Numbered from the stretch's first letter, positions 8,815-18,113 are shown. The stretch is 64,000 nt of DNA from Leptospira broomii serovar Hurstbridge str. 5399 (GCF_000243715.2 NZ_AHMO02000008.1:1413001-1477000), one strand, 5' to 3'. The notes: generated from the sequence alone by a model not told the origin. A program made the numbers and translations.

Positions 8815-9347
8815 TTCCTTCCTTTTAACCTATCCTTTTTAACGAATTCGAAGAGGCGCGAAACGGTGGAATCATCTACTGCAGTAAAGTATTCTTTATG
8901 AATTAATGATCCGTTTCTAGAGTATATTCTCAGAAAGGATTTACCGTCTTGCAAGCCTTCCGAGAGAGATCCCTTTTTATCTAACAATAAGCTCTCGTAA
9001 TCCTTTTCTTTTTGGTCGGAAATATAATCGAAAACCTGCTTCGGAGCATATTGAAGATTTAAGTAAGCGAAAAATTCCACACTATCATCATCTGATAACA
9101 TCGTCTGCATTTTCCAGTATATCTTCCTTCCGTGTTTTCTACAAATTACAATATCGTGAAAGCCGCAGCCCAGAAAGAAGAATGTCCTACCACTGACCGA
9201 ATCCGAGGAAAATTTTTTTCCATTTTGATCTTCTAACGTGAATCTTGGTACGACTTCCTTTGAGGAAAGAAGAACAGGAAAGAACATGGCCAACCAAAAT
9301 GATCGGCGAGCTATTCTTAGAAATGGGTTTGGCTCCGAGCGAAACAC
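8811..9347 (-). CDS. Exported thioredoxin-fold-like protein lacking CxxC
   Basis: A 178-residue protein with a basic N-terminus and hydrophobic segment (FWLAMFFPVLLSS) suggesting export. After it comes PRFTLEDQNGKKFSSD, the typical opening of a TlpA/peroxiredoxin-like fold, then FFFLGCGF and a Cys at VICRKHG. The redox CxxC is missing, so disulfide exchange is doubtful. The proposed start is GTG at 9347 with no good ribosome site; an internal ATG within the hydrophobic segment is a weaker option. Coupled to the downstream lipoprotein. Fold assignment is inference from the N-terminal pattern. Confidence 0.6.
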   Translation of the reverse strand: MFRSEPNPFLRIARRSFWLAMFFPVLLSSKEVVPRFTLEDQNGKKFSSDSVSGRTFFFLGCGFHDIVICRKHGRKIYWKMQTMLSDDDSVEFFAYLNLQYAPKQVFDYISDQKEKDYESLLLDKKGSLSEGLQDGKSFLRIYSRNGSLIHKEYFTAVDDSTVSRLFEFVKKDRLKGRK

Positions 9348-9422
9348 TATTTTAGTTTGACAGAAGGTCTTTTTCAGGCGTTCCCGAAGAATTCCGATTA
9401 AGAAATTTTTTTACTCGATGGA

Positions 9423-11624
9423 TTACTTTCGATGTAGCCTAAAAACGCCGTCCCAATCTGCTGAAGGAGGTTGGTTTAAGAATAATTTGGTTCTTTTAGC
9501 GTATAAGCGAACTACGCTGTCCAGAGGCTTTTCCTTATACAATTCGCGGAAAATCGAAAAGGCTTCTTTAAAATTTCCCACTTTATACAGAATAATCCCT
9601 TCGGTAAGCTTTGATCTAACGGTATCCTTCCATTCCGCGAGTTCCGGAGGATCCGCTTCATATACCTCATACAATATGACAGGTTGAGTTTTACCTTTAA
9701 CTATAACCGTATCGATTTCTCTGGCTCTAATATCGGAAAGAAGGTTTAAACGCAAATACGTGTGATGGGTAATCAGAATTTTCGTCTTATAAAAAGTCGT
9801 TAAATTTTGAACTCTTGACGAAAGATTTACTGTGTCTCCCACGACGGTCGTATCGATCCTTCTTTCACTTCCAACCGTGCCGAGAATCAAGGGTCCGGTA
9901 TTAATTCCAATCCCGAGATCCGCGAGACCCGTTTTACCATCATCTATCGTCCCCACGAAGCGAACCATATCTATCGCAGATTGAAGAGCATTATCCGCAG
10001 AATTGAATCGTTCTTTTTCTGCGCGTTCACTATGATCGGAAAATAAAGCGAGGATAGCATCGCCGATATATTTATCAATGAATCCGGCGTTTTTATAAAT
10101 AATATCCTCGAAACCGGAAAAATATTTATTTAAGTACTTTATATTCTCATCCGGGGTTAATCTCTCGGAAATGGACGTGTATCCTTTTAGGTCCGCAAAG
10201 AATACGGACATCGTCTTTTCACGCGAATCCCCGATCTTGATGTCGACCGGGTTTCTTCGATCCAGAATAGAAATGAATTCCGAAGGAACGAAACGGTAGA
10301 AAGCGTCTCTCTGTTGGGAAATTTCCAAGTTTAATTGTTGGGATTCCCGATAAAGGCTCACATATCTCGAAACCAGCAGGCTAATGATGATAAGGATGAA
10401 TGCGAAGTAAGCGACCTTGAAATACGGGTAATGAATCCCGATTATCTTATAGATAGCATCTAGCGTGTCCCAGATGCCGAAAATTACGCAAATGCCAATC
10501 CCGACGGCTAGCTTTATCGAATCCGGCTTATTCTTTCGGATGGCCTGAAACGAGAAAAACAGGACATATAGCAGCATCGGAATCAGAAAAAACTGAAACA
10601 GTCGAAGATTAGGTAAAAGAAATTCAAATGGAAGAACCCAAGTAGCGATGAAAAAAACCGAACTTACGGTACAAAACACCCGAATCGCCCAAAACGTTCT
10701 CTCTTTTTGATAGAAGAAGTCTTTTATAAATAGCATGAACAAGGGGACGATCGGTATCAGACTGGAAAATTCCAGTCTGTAAAAATAGCTCGTGTCCGGT
10801 CCGTTTTGAAAATTAACAAATTTATGATATATATGATATGATGTCGAATAAAAGTATACGGATGATAAAAGAGAAAAGAATCCGAAATATAAATAGTATG
10901 AATCTTGTCTTCTAGTTATATAGAATAGGACATGATAGAAACCGAAAATAAAATAAATTCCGAATAGGAAAATATCCAAATATTCGGAATTGGAATCATA
11001 AATTTCTTCCAATGGGGAAATTTTAAATCCGCTTGCATGATAAAATCCGAAATGATCGTTAGGCACATATTTCGTGACGGGAGCCGTTCCGAAAAACCGT
11101 ATCTTTATTTCATTTTTGTTAGGCTTCAAAATGCCGGAGTTAATAGGAATGATCAGCCCTTTTAAAGATCTCCGTTTAACAAGATCTCTATCCGCACCGT
11201 AATATCTTTCTTCTCTTAGTAAAACTTCATTCAGCTCGACTATCCAATTTTCTCCAATGTCGGGCAAATAAATCCCCGAAGGAATTTTTAAGAGTTTTTC
11301 ATCCTTATCGAATTCGAATACGGCTCTCACTTCCACTTCGTGAAGACCTGAGCCTGGCGCAATCGGGAATATTTTAGTAAAAGCAAACGGAAAAGACGGC
11401 AATTCTATCCAACGGTAATCAGGAGCAGAAATCTTTTTTTTCGATTTCGCCGGGGCTGATTCATCCGCAGCCAATTTCGGATCCGTAAGCCAAACGCCTT
11501 CCCATTTTAAGGTACCGAAATCGATGAAAGAAGAATTATCTTTTCTCCTAGCGCAACCGGACTGGGCGATCAGTAAAGTAAGTAGAAGAACGAACGTTAA
11601 TCGACGGAAAACGGATTGGCCCAA
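9423..11624 (-). CDS. 7TM-sensor class III adenylate cyclase
   Basis: A 733-residue membrane receptor cyclase making cAMP. A lipoprotein-like signal ends at Cys24 (LLIAQSGC). An extracytoplasmic sensor follows to about residue 200, then about seven membrane segments to about 430, a short helical linker, and a class III cyclase domain from about 465 to 640. FADLKGYTS and DKYIGDAILALF hold the two metal Asp residues and the purine-contacting Lys. VVGDTVNLSSRVQ holds the Asp expected for ATP choice and the transition-state Asn/Arg pair, so it should be active. The last 60 residues look TPR-like. Architecture fits 7TMR-DISM receptors. It lies 10 bases after fliG. Confidence 0.88.
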   Translation of the reverse strand: MGQSVFRRLTFVLLLTLLIAQSGCARRKDNSSFIDFGTLKWEGVWLTDPKLAADESAPAKSKKKISAPDYRWIELPSFPFAFTKIFPIAPGSGLHEVEVRAVFEFDKDEKLLKIPSGIYLPDIGENWIVELNEVLLREERYYGADRDLVKRRSLKGLIIPINSGILKPNKNEIKIRFFGTAPVTKYVPNDHFGFYHASGFKISPLEEIYDSNSEYLDIFLFGIYFIFGFYHVLFYITRRQDSYYLYFGFFSLLSSVYFYSTSYHIYHKFVNFQNGPDTSYFYRLEFSSLIPIVPLFMLFIKDFFYQKERTFWAIRVFCTVSSVFFIATWVLPFEFLLPNLRLFQFFLIPMLLYVLFFSFQAIRKNKPDSIKLAVGIGICVIFGIWDTLDAIYKIIGIHYPYFKVAYFAFILIIISLLVSRYVSLYRESQQLNLEISQQRDAFYRFVPSEFISILDRRNPVDIKIGDSREKTMSVFFADLKGYTSISERLTPDENIKYLNKYFSGFEDIIYKNAGFIDKYIGDAILALFSDHSERAEKERFNSADNALQSAIDMVRFVGTIDDGKTGLADLGIGINTGPLILGTVGSERRIDTTVVGDTVNLSSRVQNLTTFYKTKILITHHTYLRLNLLSDIRAREIDTVIVKGKTQPVILYEVYEADPPELAEWKDTVRSKLTEGIILYKVGNFKEAFSIFRELYKEKPLDSVVRLYAKRTKLFLNQPPSADWDGVFRLHRK

Positions 11625-11634
11625 ACTAGGGACC

Positions 11635-12648
11635 TCACATAACTAGCTCGTCTTCTCCAGCACGAGCCACAACAATATCTCCGGATTCTTCCAGTTTACG
11701 AATAATATTTACGATCTTTTGCTGAGCGTCTTCCACGTCTTTGATGCGGATCGGCCCCATAAAATCCATATCTTCTCTTAATAGATTCGCGGCACGTTTG
11801 GACATGTTCTTGAAAATCTTTTCCTGAACTTCAGTATCGACGGACTTAAGTGCCTTTGCCAGATCCGAGTTGTCAACTTCTCGCAAGACCTTTTGAATCG
11901 CACGGTCGTCGAGAAGAACGATGTCTTCAAAGACGAACATCCGTTTCTTAATCTCTTCCGCTAATTCAGGGTCTTCCTCTTCCAAAGCTTCGATAATGGT
12001 TTTTTCCGTTCCCCGGTCGACTAAGTTTAGAATTTCAACTACGGAGTCGATACCGCCTGCGGACGTATAGTCTTCACTGGCGAGAGTGGAGAGCTTCCGC
12101 TCGAGGACTCTTTCTACTTCCCGTAAGACGTCCGGTGAAACCCGGTCCATTGTAGCAATCCGTTTTGCCACTTCCGCTTGAATAGTATGAGGCAAGTTGG
12201 AAAGAATATTCGAAGCCTTTTGCGGATCTAAATAAGAAAGAATAAGTGCTATTGTTTGCGGGTGCTCATTTTGAATGAAGTTTAAAAGATGCTGTGGATC
12301 CGTCCTTCGAATAAAGTCGAAGGGGCGAACTTGAAGACTCGAAGTTAACCTGTTGATGATGTCGATAGCCTTTTGATTTCCTAAGGCTTTTTCCAAAAGG
12401 CCGCGAGCAAAATCGATACCGCCGTTTGAGATGAATTCCTGAGCCATCATGAGCTCGTTAAATTCTACGAGAACTTTCTCTTTATCCTCTGGAGTGATTT
12501 TATCCAGTCGGGCGATTTCAAACGTGATCTGTTCGATTTCGTCTTCTCTAAGATGCTTAAAGATTTCTGACGATACGTCGGAGCCTACGGCAATTAAAAA
12601 GATAGCCGCTTTCTGTCTGCCTGTTAGCGTAGTCTTCTTATTTAGCAC
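11635..12648 (-). CDS. fliG: Flagellar motor switch protein FliG
   Basis: FliG forms the upper ring of the rotor C-ring and transmits torque from MotA to the periplasmic flagella. The 337-residue length is standard. The middle domain shows HPQTIALILSYL (EHPQ-type motif), and the C-terminal torque domain has the charged MFVFEDIVLLDDRAIQKVLREV helix region. The start is GTG at 12648 with AGGA upstream, reading LNKKTTLTGRQKAAIFL. No other flagellar gene is adjacent. Leptospira species can carry more than one fliG, so which paralogue this is cannot be told here. Confidence 0.93.
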   Translation of the reverse strand: MLNKKTTLTGRQKAAIFLIAVGSDVSSEIFKHLREDEIEQITFEIARLDKITPEDKEKVLVEFNELMMAQEFISNGGIDFARGLLEKALGNQKAIDIINRLTSSLQVRPFDFIRRTDPQHLLNFIQNEHPQTIALILSYLDPQKASNILSNLPHTIQAEVAKRIATMDRVSPDVLREVERVLERKLSTLASEDYTSAGGIDSVVEILNLVDRGTEKTIIEALEEEDPELAEEIKKRMFVFEDIVLLDDRAIQKVLREVDNSDLAKALKSVDTEVQEKIFKNMSKRAANLLREDMDFMGPIRIKDVEDAQQKIVNIIRKLEESGDIVVARAGEDELVM

Positions 12649-12666
12649 AGTCTCGGTTCCTAAAAG

Positions 12667-12695
12667 ATATTATCGGCAAAATCGAGTATTTTCAA
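12667..12695 (-). promoter_or_regulatory. Sigma70-type promoter of fliG
   Basis: On the minus strand TTGAAA (12695-12690) and TAATAT (12672-12667) are separated by exactly 17 bases and lie about 20 bases before the fliG GTG. This fits a housekeeping promoter; no sigma28 or clean sigma54 site was seen. Confidence 0.6.
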
Positions 12696-12781
12696 GGCAA
12701 AGATTTTTCTTATGGAATGACTTGCCAAGAAGACATAAATGGACCATTCTGGGAAGTAGCAAATTGTAAGGATTTCCGGCA

Positions 12782-13138
12782 TTGAAAACAAAAGTCTACG
12801 AGTACAAAAACTGTAGCACCTGCAGAAAAGCTCTAAAATACCTCGAATCTAAAAAAGTCGAATTTGAAACCGTGGCAATCCGCGAAACTCCTCCAAAGAA
12901 AGCCGAATTGAAGAAAATGTTAGGCTACCTGAACGGCGACTCTAAACGTTTATTCAATACGTCTGGAGGAGACTACAAAGAATTGGGTCTGAAGGATAAA
13001 CTATCCAAAATGAGCAGCGAGGAACAATTCGATTTACTTTCAAAAAACGGGAATCTTGTAAAGCGTCCGTTTGTTCTTGGGGAAACTTTCGGCTTAGTAG
13101 GCTTTAAAGAAGACGAATGGAAAAAAATATTCGAGTGA
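12782..13138 (+). CDS. ArsC/Spx-family thioredoxin-fold protein
   Basis: A 118-residue protein of the ArsC/Spx family with the N-terminal KNCSTCRKAL motif (C11 and C14) and the C-terminal RPFVLGE segment, which resembles the conserved RP(I/L) region. It starts at TTG with AAGGA upstream. Spx-type members bind the RNA polymerase alpha subunit while ArsC-type members reduce arsenate. No arsenic-resistance gene is nearby and the CxxC is kept, so a redox-sensing or reductase role is possible but open. Confidence 0.82.
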   Translation: MKTKVYEYKNCSTCRKALKYLESKKVEFETVAIRETPPKKAELKKMLGYLNGDSKRLFNTSGGDYKELGLKDKLSKMSSEEQFDLLSKNGNLVKRPFVLGETFGLVGFKEDEWKKIFE

Positions 13139-13195
13139 CCTTTTAGTCCTAATATCCGACTAGAACTCAAGAGAACTCGACATTCCTAAAGTCAC

Positions 13196-13232
13196 GCTTT
13201 GGCTTCATTCATTCGTTGAGTGAAGCCAAAGC
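13196..13232. terminator. Bidirectional hairpin terminator
   Basis: A perfect 12-bp stem (GCTTTGGCTTCA / TGAAGCCAAAGC) with a 13-base loop lies between the convergent ArsC-like and aldo-keto reductase genes. Terminal A/T runs are weak. Placement and stem strength suggest it ends both transcripts. Confidence 0.6.
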
Positions 13233-13247
13233 TCCTTGAAAATCGAT

Positions 13248-14237
13248 CTATCTTCCTACCGAACTCATCATCGATTCAGGGTAACGCAGCCCGAATGCGG
13301 CTCCATTCGGTGCAATCGAATCGATTCGTTTTAAATCTTCATTCGACAAGGTTATCTCTGCTGCTTTAGCATTCTCTTCAAGATACGATCTACGCTTGGT
13401 GCCGGGAATCGGAACGATATCTTTTCCTTTAGCGAGAACCCAAGCTAAAGCCAATTGCCCCGGGGTTACCGACTTTTCTTTCGCGATTTCTCGAATTTTG
13501 GCAACCAGATCCAGATTCTTTTGAAAATTCTCGCCTTGAAAACGGGGAGAGAATCTTCTATAATCCGACGGATCCAAATCTTCAAATTTCGTAATTTGTC
13601 CGGTTAAAAAACCTCGTCCGAGCGGACTGTAAGCGACAAACCCGATTCCGAGTTCTCTACAAGCATTCAGTAATCCATCTTCAGGATCTCGACTCCAAAG
13701 AGAGTATTCCGTTTGGAGCGCCGAGATAGGATGCACTTTAGACGCTTTTCGGAGAGTATCAATGCCTGCTTCGGAAAGACCAATGTATTTGACTTTTCCT
13801 TCTTTTACTAACTCCGCCATCGCACCTACCGTCTCTTCTATCGGCGTATCCGGGTCCACTCTGTGTTGATAATAAAGATCGATATAATCGGTACCTAATC
13901 TCTTTAAGCTAGCTTCGCAAGCTTGCTTAACATATTCGGCTTTCCCATTGATCCCTCTTTTTTGCGGATCATTGGGATCTCTGACGATTCCGAATTTAGT
14001 CGCGAGTACGACTTTATCCCGCTTTTCATGGATCGTTTTACCTATCAACTCCTCATTAGTATAAGGACCGTACATATCCGACGTATCCAGGAAGTTGACC
14101 CCCAACTCCAAAGCTCGATGTAGAGTCGCGATGGATTCCGCATCATCTCTTTTTCCGTAAAAGTCGGACATTCCCATACAGCCTAAGCCGATTTCGGAAA
14201 CCGTAAGACCGTTTTTACCTAATTGCCTTTTTTGCAT
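13248..14237 (-). CDS. Aldo/keto reductase
   Basis: A 329-residue NADPH-dependent oxidoreductase of the aldo-keto reductase superfamily, close to the IolS/YhdN or AKR13 type. The tetrad is visible: Asp in FLDTSDMYG, Tyr in the same segment, Lys in VVLATKFG, and His in YYQHRVDP. The C-terminal cofactor motif is [16 protein letters not shown]. The ATG at 14237 is chosen because AGGAGAG lies 3-9 bases upstream; an upstream GTG-type extension lacks such a site. The substrate is unknown. It lies 45 bases after the Sua5/YciO-like gene on the same strand. Confidence 0.9.
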   Translation of the reverse strand: MQKRQLGKNGLTVSEIGLGCMGMSDFYGKRDDAESIATLHRALELGVNFLDTSDMYGPYTNEELIGKTIHEKRDKVVLATKFGIVRDPNDPQKRGINGKAEYVKQACEASLKRLGTDYIDLYYQHRVDPDTPIEETVGAMAELVKEGKVKYIGLSEAGIDTLRKASKVHPISALQTEYSLWSRDPEDGLLNACRELGIGFVAYSPLGRGFLTGQITKFEDLDPSDYRRFSPRFQGENFQKNLDLVAKIREIAKEKSVTPGQLALAWVLAKGKDIVPIPGTKRRSYLEENAKAAEITLSNEDLKRIDSIAPNGAAFGLRYPESMMSSVGR

Positions 14238-14282
14238 GATCTCTCCTGGCACCGACGATACGCAGAGAAGTTAGGAAAAGAA

Positions 14283-14900
14283 TCAGAGATTTGCGACTAA
14301 TTCCATCCCCTTACCTTCGCGTGTGATCACAATTCCGTCGCCGGTGCAGTCCAGAATTGTGGAAAGTTCTACCTGGAATATACCTCCGTCTACGATTCCA
14401 TCGACTCGGTCTCCGTATTCTTCCTCCAACATCTCTACATCGATGATAAACTCTTCTTTTATGAAGACAGAGGTCGACGTTAACGGATTCGGATGAATTT
14501 CCATTAAGGCTTGCAGATATCTCGAATCCGGAATGCGAATCCCGATATTCTTATCCTTTTGGTTGGTAAAAGAAACCCGAGGAAGATGCTTATTCGCCTT
14601 CACGATGAAAGTAAAGGGTCCAGGAGTTATTCGCTTCATTAGACGGAAAGACTCGTTGGAAAGTTGTTCTATATAATGTGAAGCTACGGAAATGTTAGGA
14701 CAGAGTAGCGATAAGGGCTGGTTTTTGGGGATATTTTTTAGTTTGTAAAGCTTCTCGACTCCGCTGTGGGATTGTGAGTCCGCAATCAAACCGTAAACGG
14801 TATCCGTTGGAAATATGTATACACCCCCCTCGGACAATCTATGCGAAACTTGTCCGAGGATCCTTTTCTCCGGATTTTTGGGATGTATGGATAGAATCAT
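14283..14900 (-). CDS. Sua5/YciO/YrdC-family protein
   Basis: A 205-residue YrdC-fold protein. Family members of the TsaC/Sua5 type make threonylcarbamoyl-AMP for t6A, the step before TsaB/TsaD/TsaE. Visible motifs are FPTDTVYGLIAD, KNQPLSLLCPN, and a PLTSTSV segment where YrdC has the nucleotide-site Ser/Thr run. Length equals E. coli YciO rather than YrdC, and no C-terminal Sua5 domain is present. The start is the ATG at 14900, which overlaps the SDR stop (ATGA); a longer frame to 15104 merely reads through the SDR gene. Whether this is the true t6A enzyme or a YciO paralogue is undecided. Confidence 0.85.
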   Translation of the reverse strand: MILSIHPKNPEKRILGQVSHRLSEGGVYIFPTDTVYGLIADSQSHSGVEKLYKLKNIPKNQPLSLLCPNISVASHYIEQLSNESFRLMKRITPGPFTFIVKANKHLPRVSFTNQKDKNIGIRIPDSRYLQALMEIHPNPLTSTSVFIKEEFIIDVEMLEEEYGDRVDGIVDGGIFQVELSTILDCTGDGIVITREGKGMELVANL

Positions 14901-15640
14901 ATTATAGAGGTTACGCCCCCATCTACTACGATAGTTTGTCCGGTCACATACGCAGCTGCATCGGACGCAAGATAAAGCGATGCTCCAACCAAATCCTCGG
15001 GCTTTCCTAAGCGGGCCATCGGAATTCTCGCTTTCATTTGAGCCATTACTTCTGGCTTTTCCTTGATCATATCCGTCATATCCGTATCTATAAATCCCGG
15101 GCATACGGCGTTTACCCGATAACCGGAACTAACCCACTCGACCGCAAGAGCTCTAGTCATATTTACCACCGCACCTTTGGTTCCACAATATACTGAGGCA
15201 AATTTTGTACCTCGTATTCCTAGAACGGATGCAATATTTATAATATTTCCGCCCTTCTTTTTATGTATTTTATAATACGCCTGACAGGAACGGAAAACAC
15301 CAACAAAATTTGTCTCAGTAACGTTTTGTATATCTTCTTCTTTAAAAAAAGCCGCCGGTAAATTCGCGGCAACCCCTGCGTTATTCACGAGAACATCCAG
15401 TTTTCCGTGTTTCTTTACGATAGATTCGATGACAGGATCCATTGCTCCGATTTCCCTAATATCTGCCGGAAATCCTTCGATACCTGATCCTTCGAGCCGT
15501 TTAATCGATTCCGAAGAGGATCCGGTGCCATATACGATCGCACCTGCATCTTTAAATCCTTGCGCGATTTGCCTTCCGATTCCACGGGTAGCTCCCGTTA
15601 CTAAAACTGTTCTTCCACTTATATCGAATATGTTTCTCAA
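14897..15640 (-). CDS. Short-chain dehydrogenase/reductase (FabG-like)
   Basis: A 247-residue classical SDR with TGATRGIGR at the dinucleotide site, NNAG, the catalytic Ser in NIASVLG, and Y-x3-K in VYCGTKGAV. The C-terminal TGQTIVVDGG is typical of FabG-like 3-oxoacyl reductases. It begins with TTG, which overlaps the stop of the upstream lipoprotein gene, and it ends in an ATGA overlap with the Sua5/YciO-like gene. The chain of overlaps implies a single coupled transcript. Substrate unknown: fatty acyl or other secondary alcohol are both possible. Confidence 0.88.
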   Translation of the reverse strand: MRNIFDISGRTVLVTGATRGIGRQIAQGFKDAGAIVYGTGSSSESIKRLEGSGIEGFPADIREIGAMDPVIESIVKKHGKLDVLVNNAGVAANLPAAFFKEEDIQNVTETNFVGVFRSCQAYYKIHKKKGGNIINIASVLGIRGTKFASVYCGTKGAVVNMTRALAVEWVSSGYRVNAVCPGFIDTDMTDMIKEKPEVMAQMKARIPMARLGKPEDLVGASLYLASDAAAYVTGQTIVVDGGVTSII

Positions 15641-16167
15641 AATTTTACTCCGCCTGTTTCTTTGCTAGGTTCCGAATAATTCACTTTAGGCCTTCCATCT
15701 CCATCAATTGGGCTGCAAGGGTGTTCAGATCTTCTATAGTCAGCTTTCCGGCCCGCCGTAATGTCATATCGTTCAAATAATTTTTTCGAATCCAATCGCA
15801 TATTATTTCCGTAATCCGTGCGAGTATCGCGATCCAATTCCCGCTTTTTGGGGAGCGGTTCCAAAGGATCGACCGGCTCCTTTGACGGTTTTGCGTTTTC
15901 TCTGATCTTATATTCGTCTTTTAAAACGCCTCGATCGATATAATGACTATAGCCCTCGTATTCCTCGTGAAAGGGATCGCAATCCGATAAATCCGGAACG
16001 ACCTTCACTTTTCCGCAAAATAAATCCAACCAATTGCATGTCTTGTCAAAGGTGACATTTTTAAAATTCTGTAGGTTCATCCCACGACAAGCAGGCAACG
16101 TAACCGACACGATAAGCATTAATATTATATTGATTATATTTCGATGCACTTTCATTCGTAATAACAT
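15637..16167 (-). CDS. Hypothetical lipoprotein
   Basis: A 176-residue protein with a basic start, a hydrophobic core and a lipobox VTLPAC near residue 27, predicting an envelope lipoprotein. The mature part is hydrophilic and Pro/Lys/Asp-rich, with several Cys residues that could form disulfides. I recognise no domain. It may start at ATG 16167 or the in-frame ATG four codons later. Its stop overlaps the TTG start of the SDR gene, and it lies 28 bases after the exported protein upstream. Confidence 0.68.
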   Translation of the reverse strand: MLLRMKVHRNIINIILMLIVSVTLPACRGMNLQNFKNVTFDKTCNWLDLFCGKVKVVPDLSDCDPFHEEYEGYSHYIDRGVLKDEYKIRENAKPSKEPVDPLEPLPKKRELDRDTRTDYGNNMRLDSKKLFERYDITAGRKADYRRSEHPCSPIDGDGRPKVNYSEPSKETGGVKF

Positions 16168-16195
16168 TCCGACATTTAACGTAGATAAAGAAAAT

Positions 16196-17104
16196 TCATT
16201 TCCTTCCCGATTCGGTTCCGGATGTCGTTTTTACTCCGGGAGCGTCGTCTTGTTTCGCCTCAGGAGGTAAAGACCCTCTTCTTTGCTGATAAATTTTCCG
16301 AATTGCTTCCTTTTCTTTCTTACGATGAATTTCTTCCGACTCGGTCAATAATTCCAGACAGTCATCCCAATATTTTACTTCGTCAGAACTAAGATAATCC
16401 GTTTCTAAAACACGATTTTTGGAGAGTTTTGCCTCGGGCTCCAATTTTCCTTCTTTCGTTTTTTCCAAAAGAATCTTCGCTTTATATAGATGGAGCAGTC
16501 CTTGCTTAGCAAAATAAAGACCTTGTCCTTGGTTACCTGATTCTCTCTCCCCCTTACCAGCAAGCCAAGTGTCACGAAAAATCTGAAGATGCTTTTCCAT
16601 TACCGGAACGTACTGCCGCCCCTCCGCATCTTTATCTATTTTTAAATCTACGATTTTTGGCTGTAATTCCTTTTCCAGCATATCCGATTTTGCCAAGACA
16701 TCCTTAGATTGTGCCTCAGCTATCTGATCTAATTTCCCCTTTAGAGCCTGGAATGACGTGGAAGCTGAATCCCATTCTCCTCTTTGAAAGGTGGATTCGA
16801 CTTTAGAGTATTCTGATATGAGTGCATCCCATTCGTTTTTTCTTCCGAAATTCAACAACGTCGTCCGCAAATAGCGAAGTACTATCCATGATCTTTTCCT
16901 AATTGAGTATGCTCGCGATTTCGGATCCACATTCGGGTTGCTTATCGAAGGAGATGTCGAATCGGAGGAATGCTTATTGCTTTCATCTTTCGAATTGACA
17001 GCCGCTCCCGTTTGCGCGGATGATTTCGAAGAGAAGCCTAGGATCGACAGTAGAATAAATCCGATAGCAAAAGTTTTTTGAGATATCCGAAGAAAATGTT
17101 TCAT
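16196..17104 (-). CDS. Exported hypothetical helical protein
   Basis: A 302-residue protein from the ATG at 17104 with a signal peptide (basic MKHFLRISQKTF, hydrophobic AIGFILLSILGF, likely cleavage after SSAQ). A longer frame to 17170 adds residues that disrupt the signal. The mature part is Lys/Glu-rich and helical, with a possible TPR-like pattern (FQALKGKLDQIAEAQS, GLYFAKQGLLHLYKAKILL). No known family recognised. It heads the minus-strand set leading to the lipoprotein, SDR and Sua5/YciO genes, and is divergent from maf. Confidence 0.68.
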   Translation of the reverse strand: MKHFLRISQKTFAIGFILLSILGFSSKSSAQTGAAVNSKDESNKHSSDSTSPSISNPNVDPKSRAYSIRKRSWIVLRYLRTTLLNFGRKNEWDALISEYSKVESTFQRGEWDSASTSFQALKGKLDQIAEAQSKDVLAKSDMLEKELQPKIVDLKIDKDAEGRQYVPVMEKHLQIFRDTWLAGKGERESGNQGQGLYFAKQGLLHLYKAKILLEKTKEGKLEPEAKLSKNRVLETDYLSSDEVKYWDDCLELLTESEEIHRKKEKEAIRKIYQQRRGSLPPEAKQDDAPGVKTTSGTESGRK

Positions 17105-17176
17105 CGTTGCAATCCGTTCGTCCAGTGATATCGGGAAAAGGAGTGCCTGGCAAGGCTTTTCTTGGAACATGGATGA

Positions 17177-17743
17177 ATGCTGATCTTACGCTCCCGTTCT
17201 CCAAGAAGACGCGAGATTTTCGATTCACTTGGACTCTCCTATTTTATTGACGCGTGCGATGTGGATGAAACCTCGTTCGATACGGAAGACTTCCTCGAAT
17301 ATCTGAAAAGGATTACTATCGCAAAACTAGGCCCCCAGATCCTAAATACTTTGGATGTCCAAGTATCAGCGGATACGATAGTCGTTCGTGATGGAGCAAT
17401 TCTCCAGAAACCGACCAATGAAGAAGAAGCAATATTTATGCTTACCAGTTTAACGAATCGCACACATCTGGTCCTTTCCGGGATGGCGATCCGAAATCGG
17501 GATCAGGAGATTTTCGATTACGACGTTTCCGAAGTTCTCTTTTTACCGTGGAAACGAGATGAGATTCTAGATTACATTCGAAGATGTCGGCCTTACGATA
17601 AGGCGGGAGCATATGGTATTCAGGACCTCCGCTCTCCTGTTCGATTCTTTACAGGCTCTTACACCAATATTCTGGGGTTCCCGATTCGAAAATTTTTCCT
17701 ATATCATAGGATTTGGTCTGAATTTTTGGGAAAAGAAAAGTAA
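17177..17743 (+). CDS. maf: Maf-family nucleoside triphosphate pyrophosphatase
   Basis: A 188-residue Maf-type house-cleaning enzyme that hydrolyses non-canonical or modified NTPs to the monophosphate. Motifs are SRSPRRREI at the N-terminus, VSADTIVV with the catalytic Asp, ILQKP, the RPYDKAGAYGIQ segment and the C-terminal NILGFPI. The length is normal. Whether it prefers dTTP/UTP (YhdE-type) or m7GTP (YceF-type) cannot be fixed safely, though the GAYGIQ form is more like YhdE. Divergent from the exported protein at 16196-17104, with about 70 bases between. Confidence 0.9.
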   Translation: MLILRSRSPRRREIFDSLGLSYFIDACDVDETSFDTEDFLEYLKRITIAKLGPQILNTLDVQVSADTIVVRDGAILQKPTNEEEAIFMLTSLTNRTHLVLSGMAIRNRDQEIFDYDVSEVLFLPWKRDEILDYIRRCRPYDKAGAYGIQDLRSPVRFFTGSYTNILGFPIRKFFLYHRIWSEFLGKEK

Positions 17744-17768
17744 GGCGGAAGCAAGGAGCAGATTTCGA

Positions 17769-17990
17769 TTAAGCGTAAAAATCGAGCAGGCGACCTTTCG
17801 CTGAACTAGATTCCTCGGTTTTACTAGTTCCTTCAGGCCCATAAAATTTTAGATTCTGACCTAAGTTTGAAAAATCCTTCTGCTTTATAGGATCAACGGG
17901 GGGAACGATCGTCCGATTTAAAATCGGCTTCACATAGGTAAGAGTTTCCTCCGGATAAGAAATCCTCTGAATTCCGTCGCTAATTTTCAT
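17769..17990 (-). CDS. Small hypothetical protein (73 aa)
   Basis: An ATG-started minus-strand frame fills the gap between maf and holA. It has ordinary composition (SDGIQRISYPEETLTYVKP near the start, GRLLDFYA at the end) and no membrane segment. A TTG at 18023 would add 11 residues. No strong ribosome site is visible and no family is recognised, so coding status is only moderately supported. Confidence 0.42.
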   Translation of the reverse strand: MKISDGIQRISYPEETLTYVKPILNRTIVPPVDPIKQKDFSNLGQNLKFYGPEGTSKTEESSSAKGRLLDFYA

Positions 17991-18113
17991 ACTTGTTCGA
18001 AGAGGAAAATTTAGCCTCTTCAAGTATTAGATCGGCGCTAAACGGCTCAAGCTTTAGGCCGATTTCTAAGATCATCCGCTTGACTCACCCGAATTTAGCT
18101 GCAGAATGTTTCT

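Noticed and set aside
12700..12745. Possible sigma54 promoter (TTGGCA-like) upstream of fliG
   Set aside because: The -12 GC element is missing and a good sigma70 promoter is closer.
14901..15104. 68-residue N-terminal extension of the Sua5/YciO-like protein
   Set aside because: It is the SDR gene read in another frame; the family starts at the ATG at 14900.
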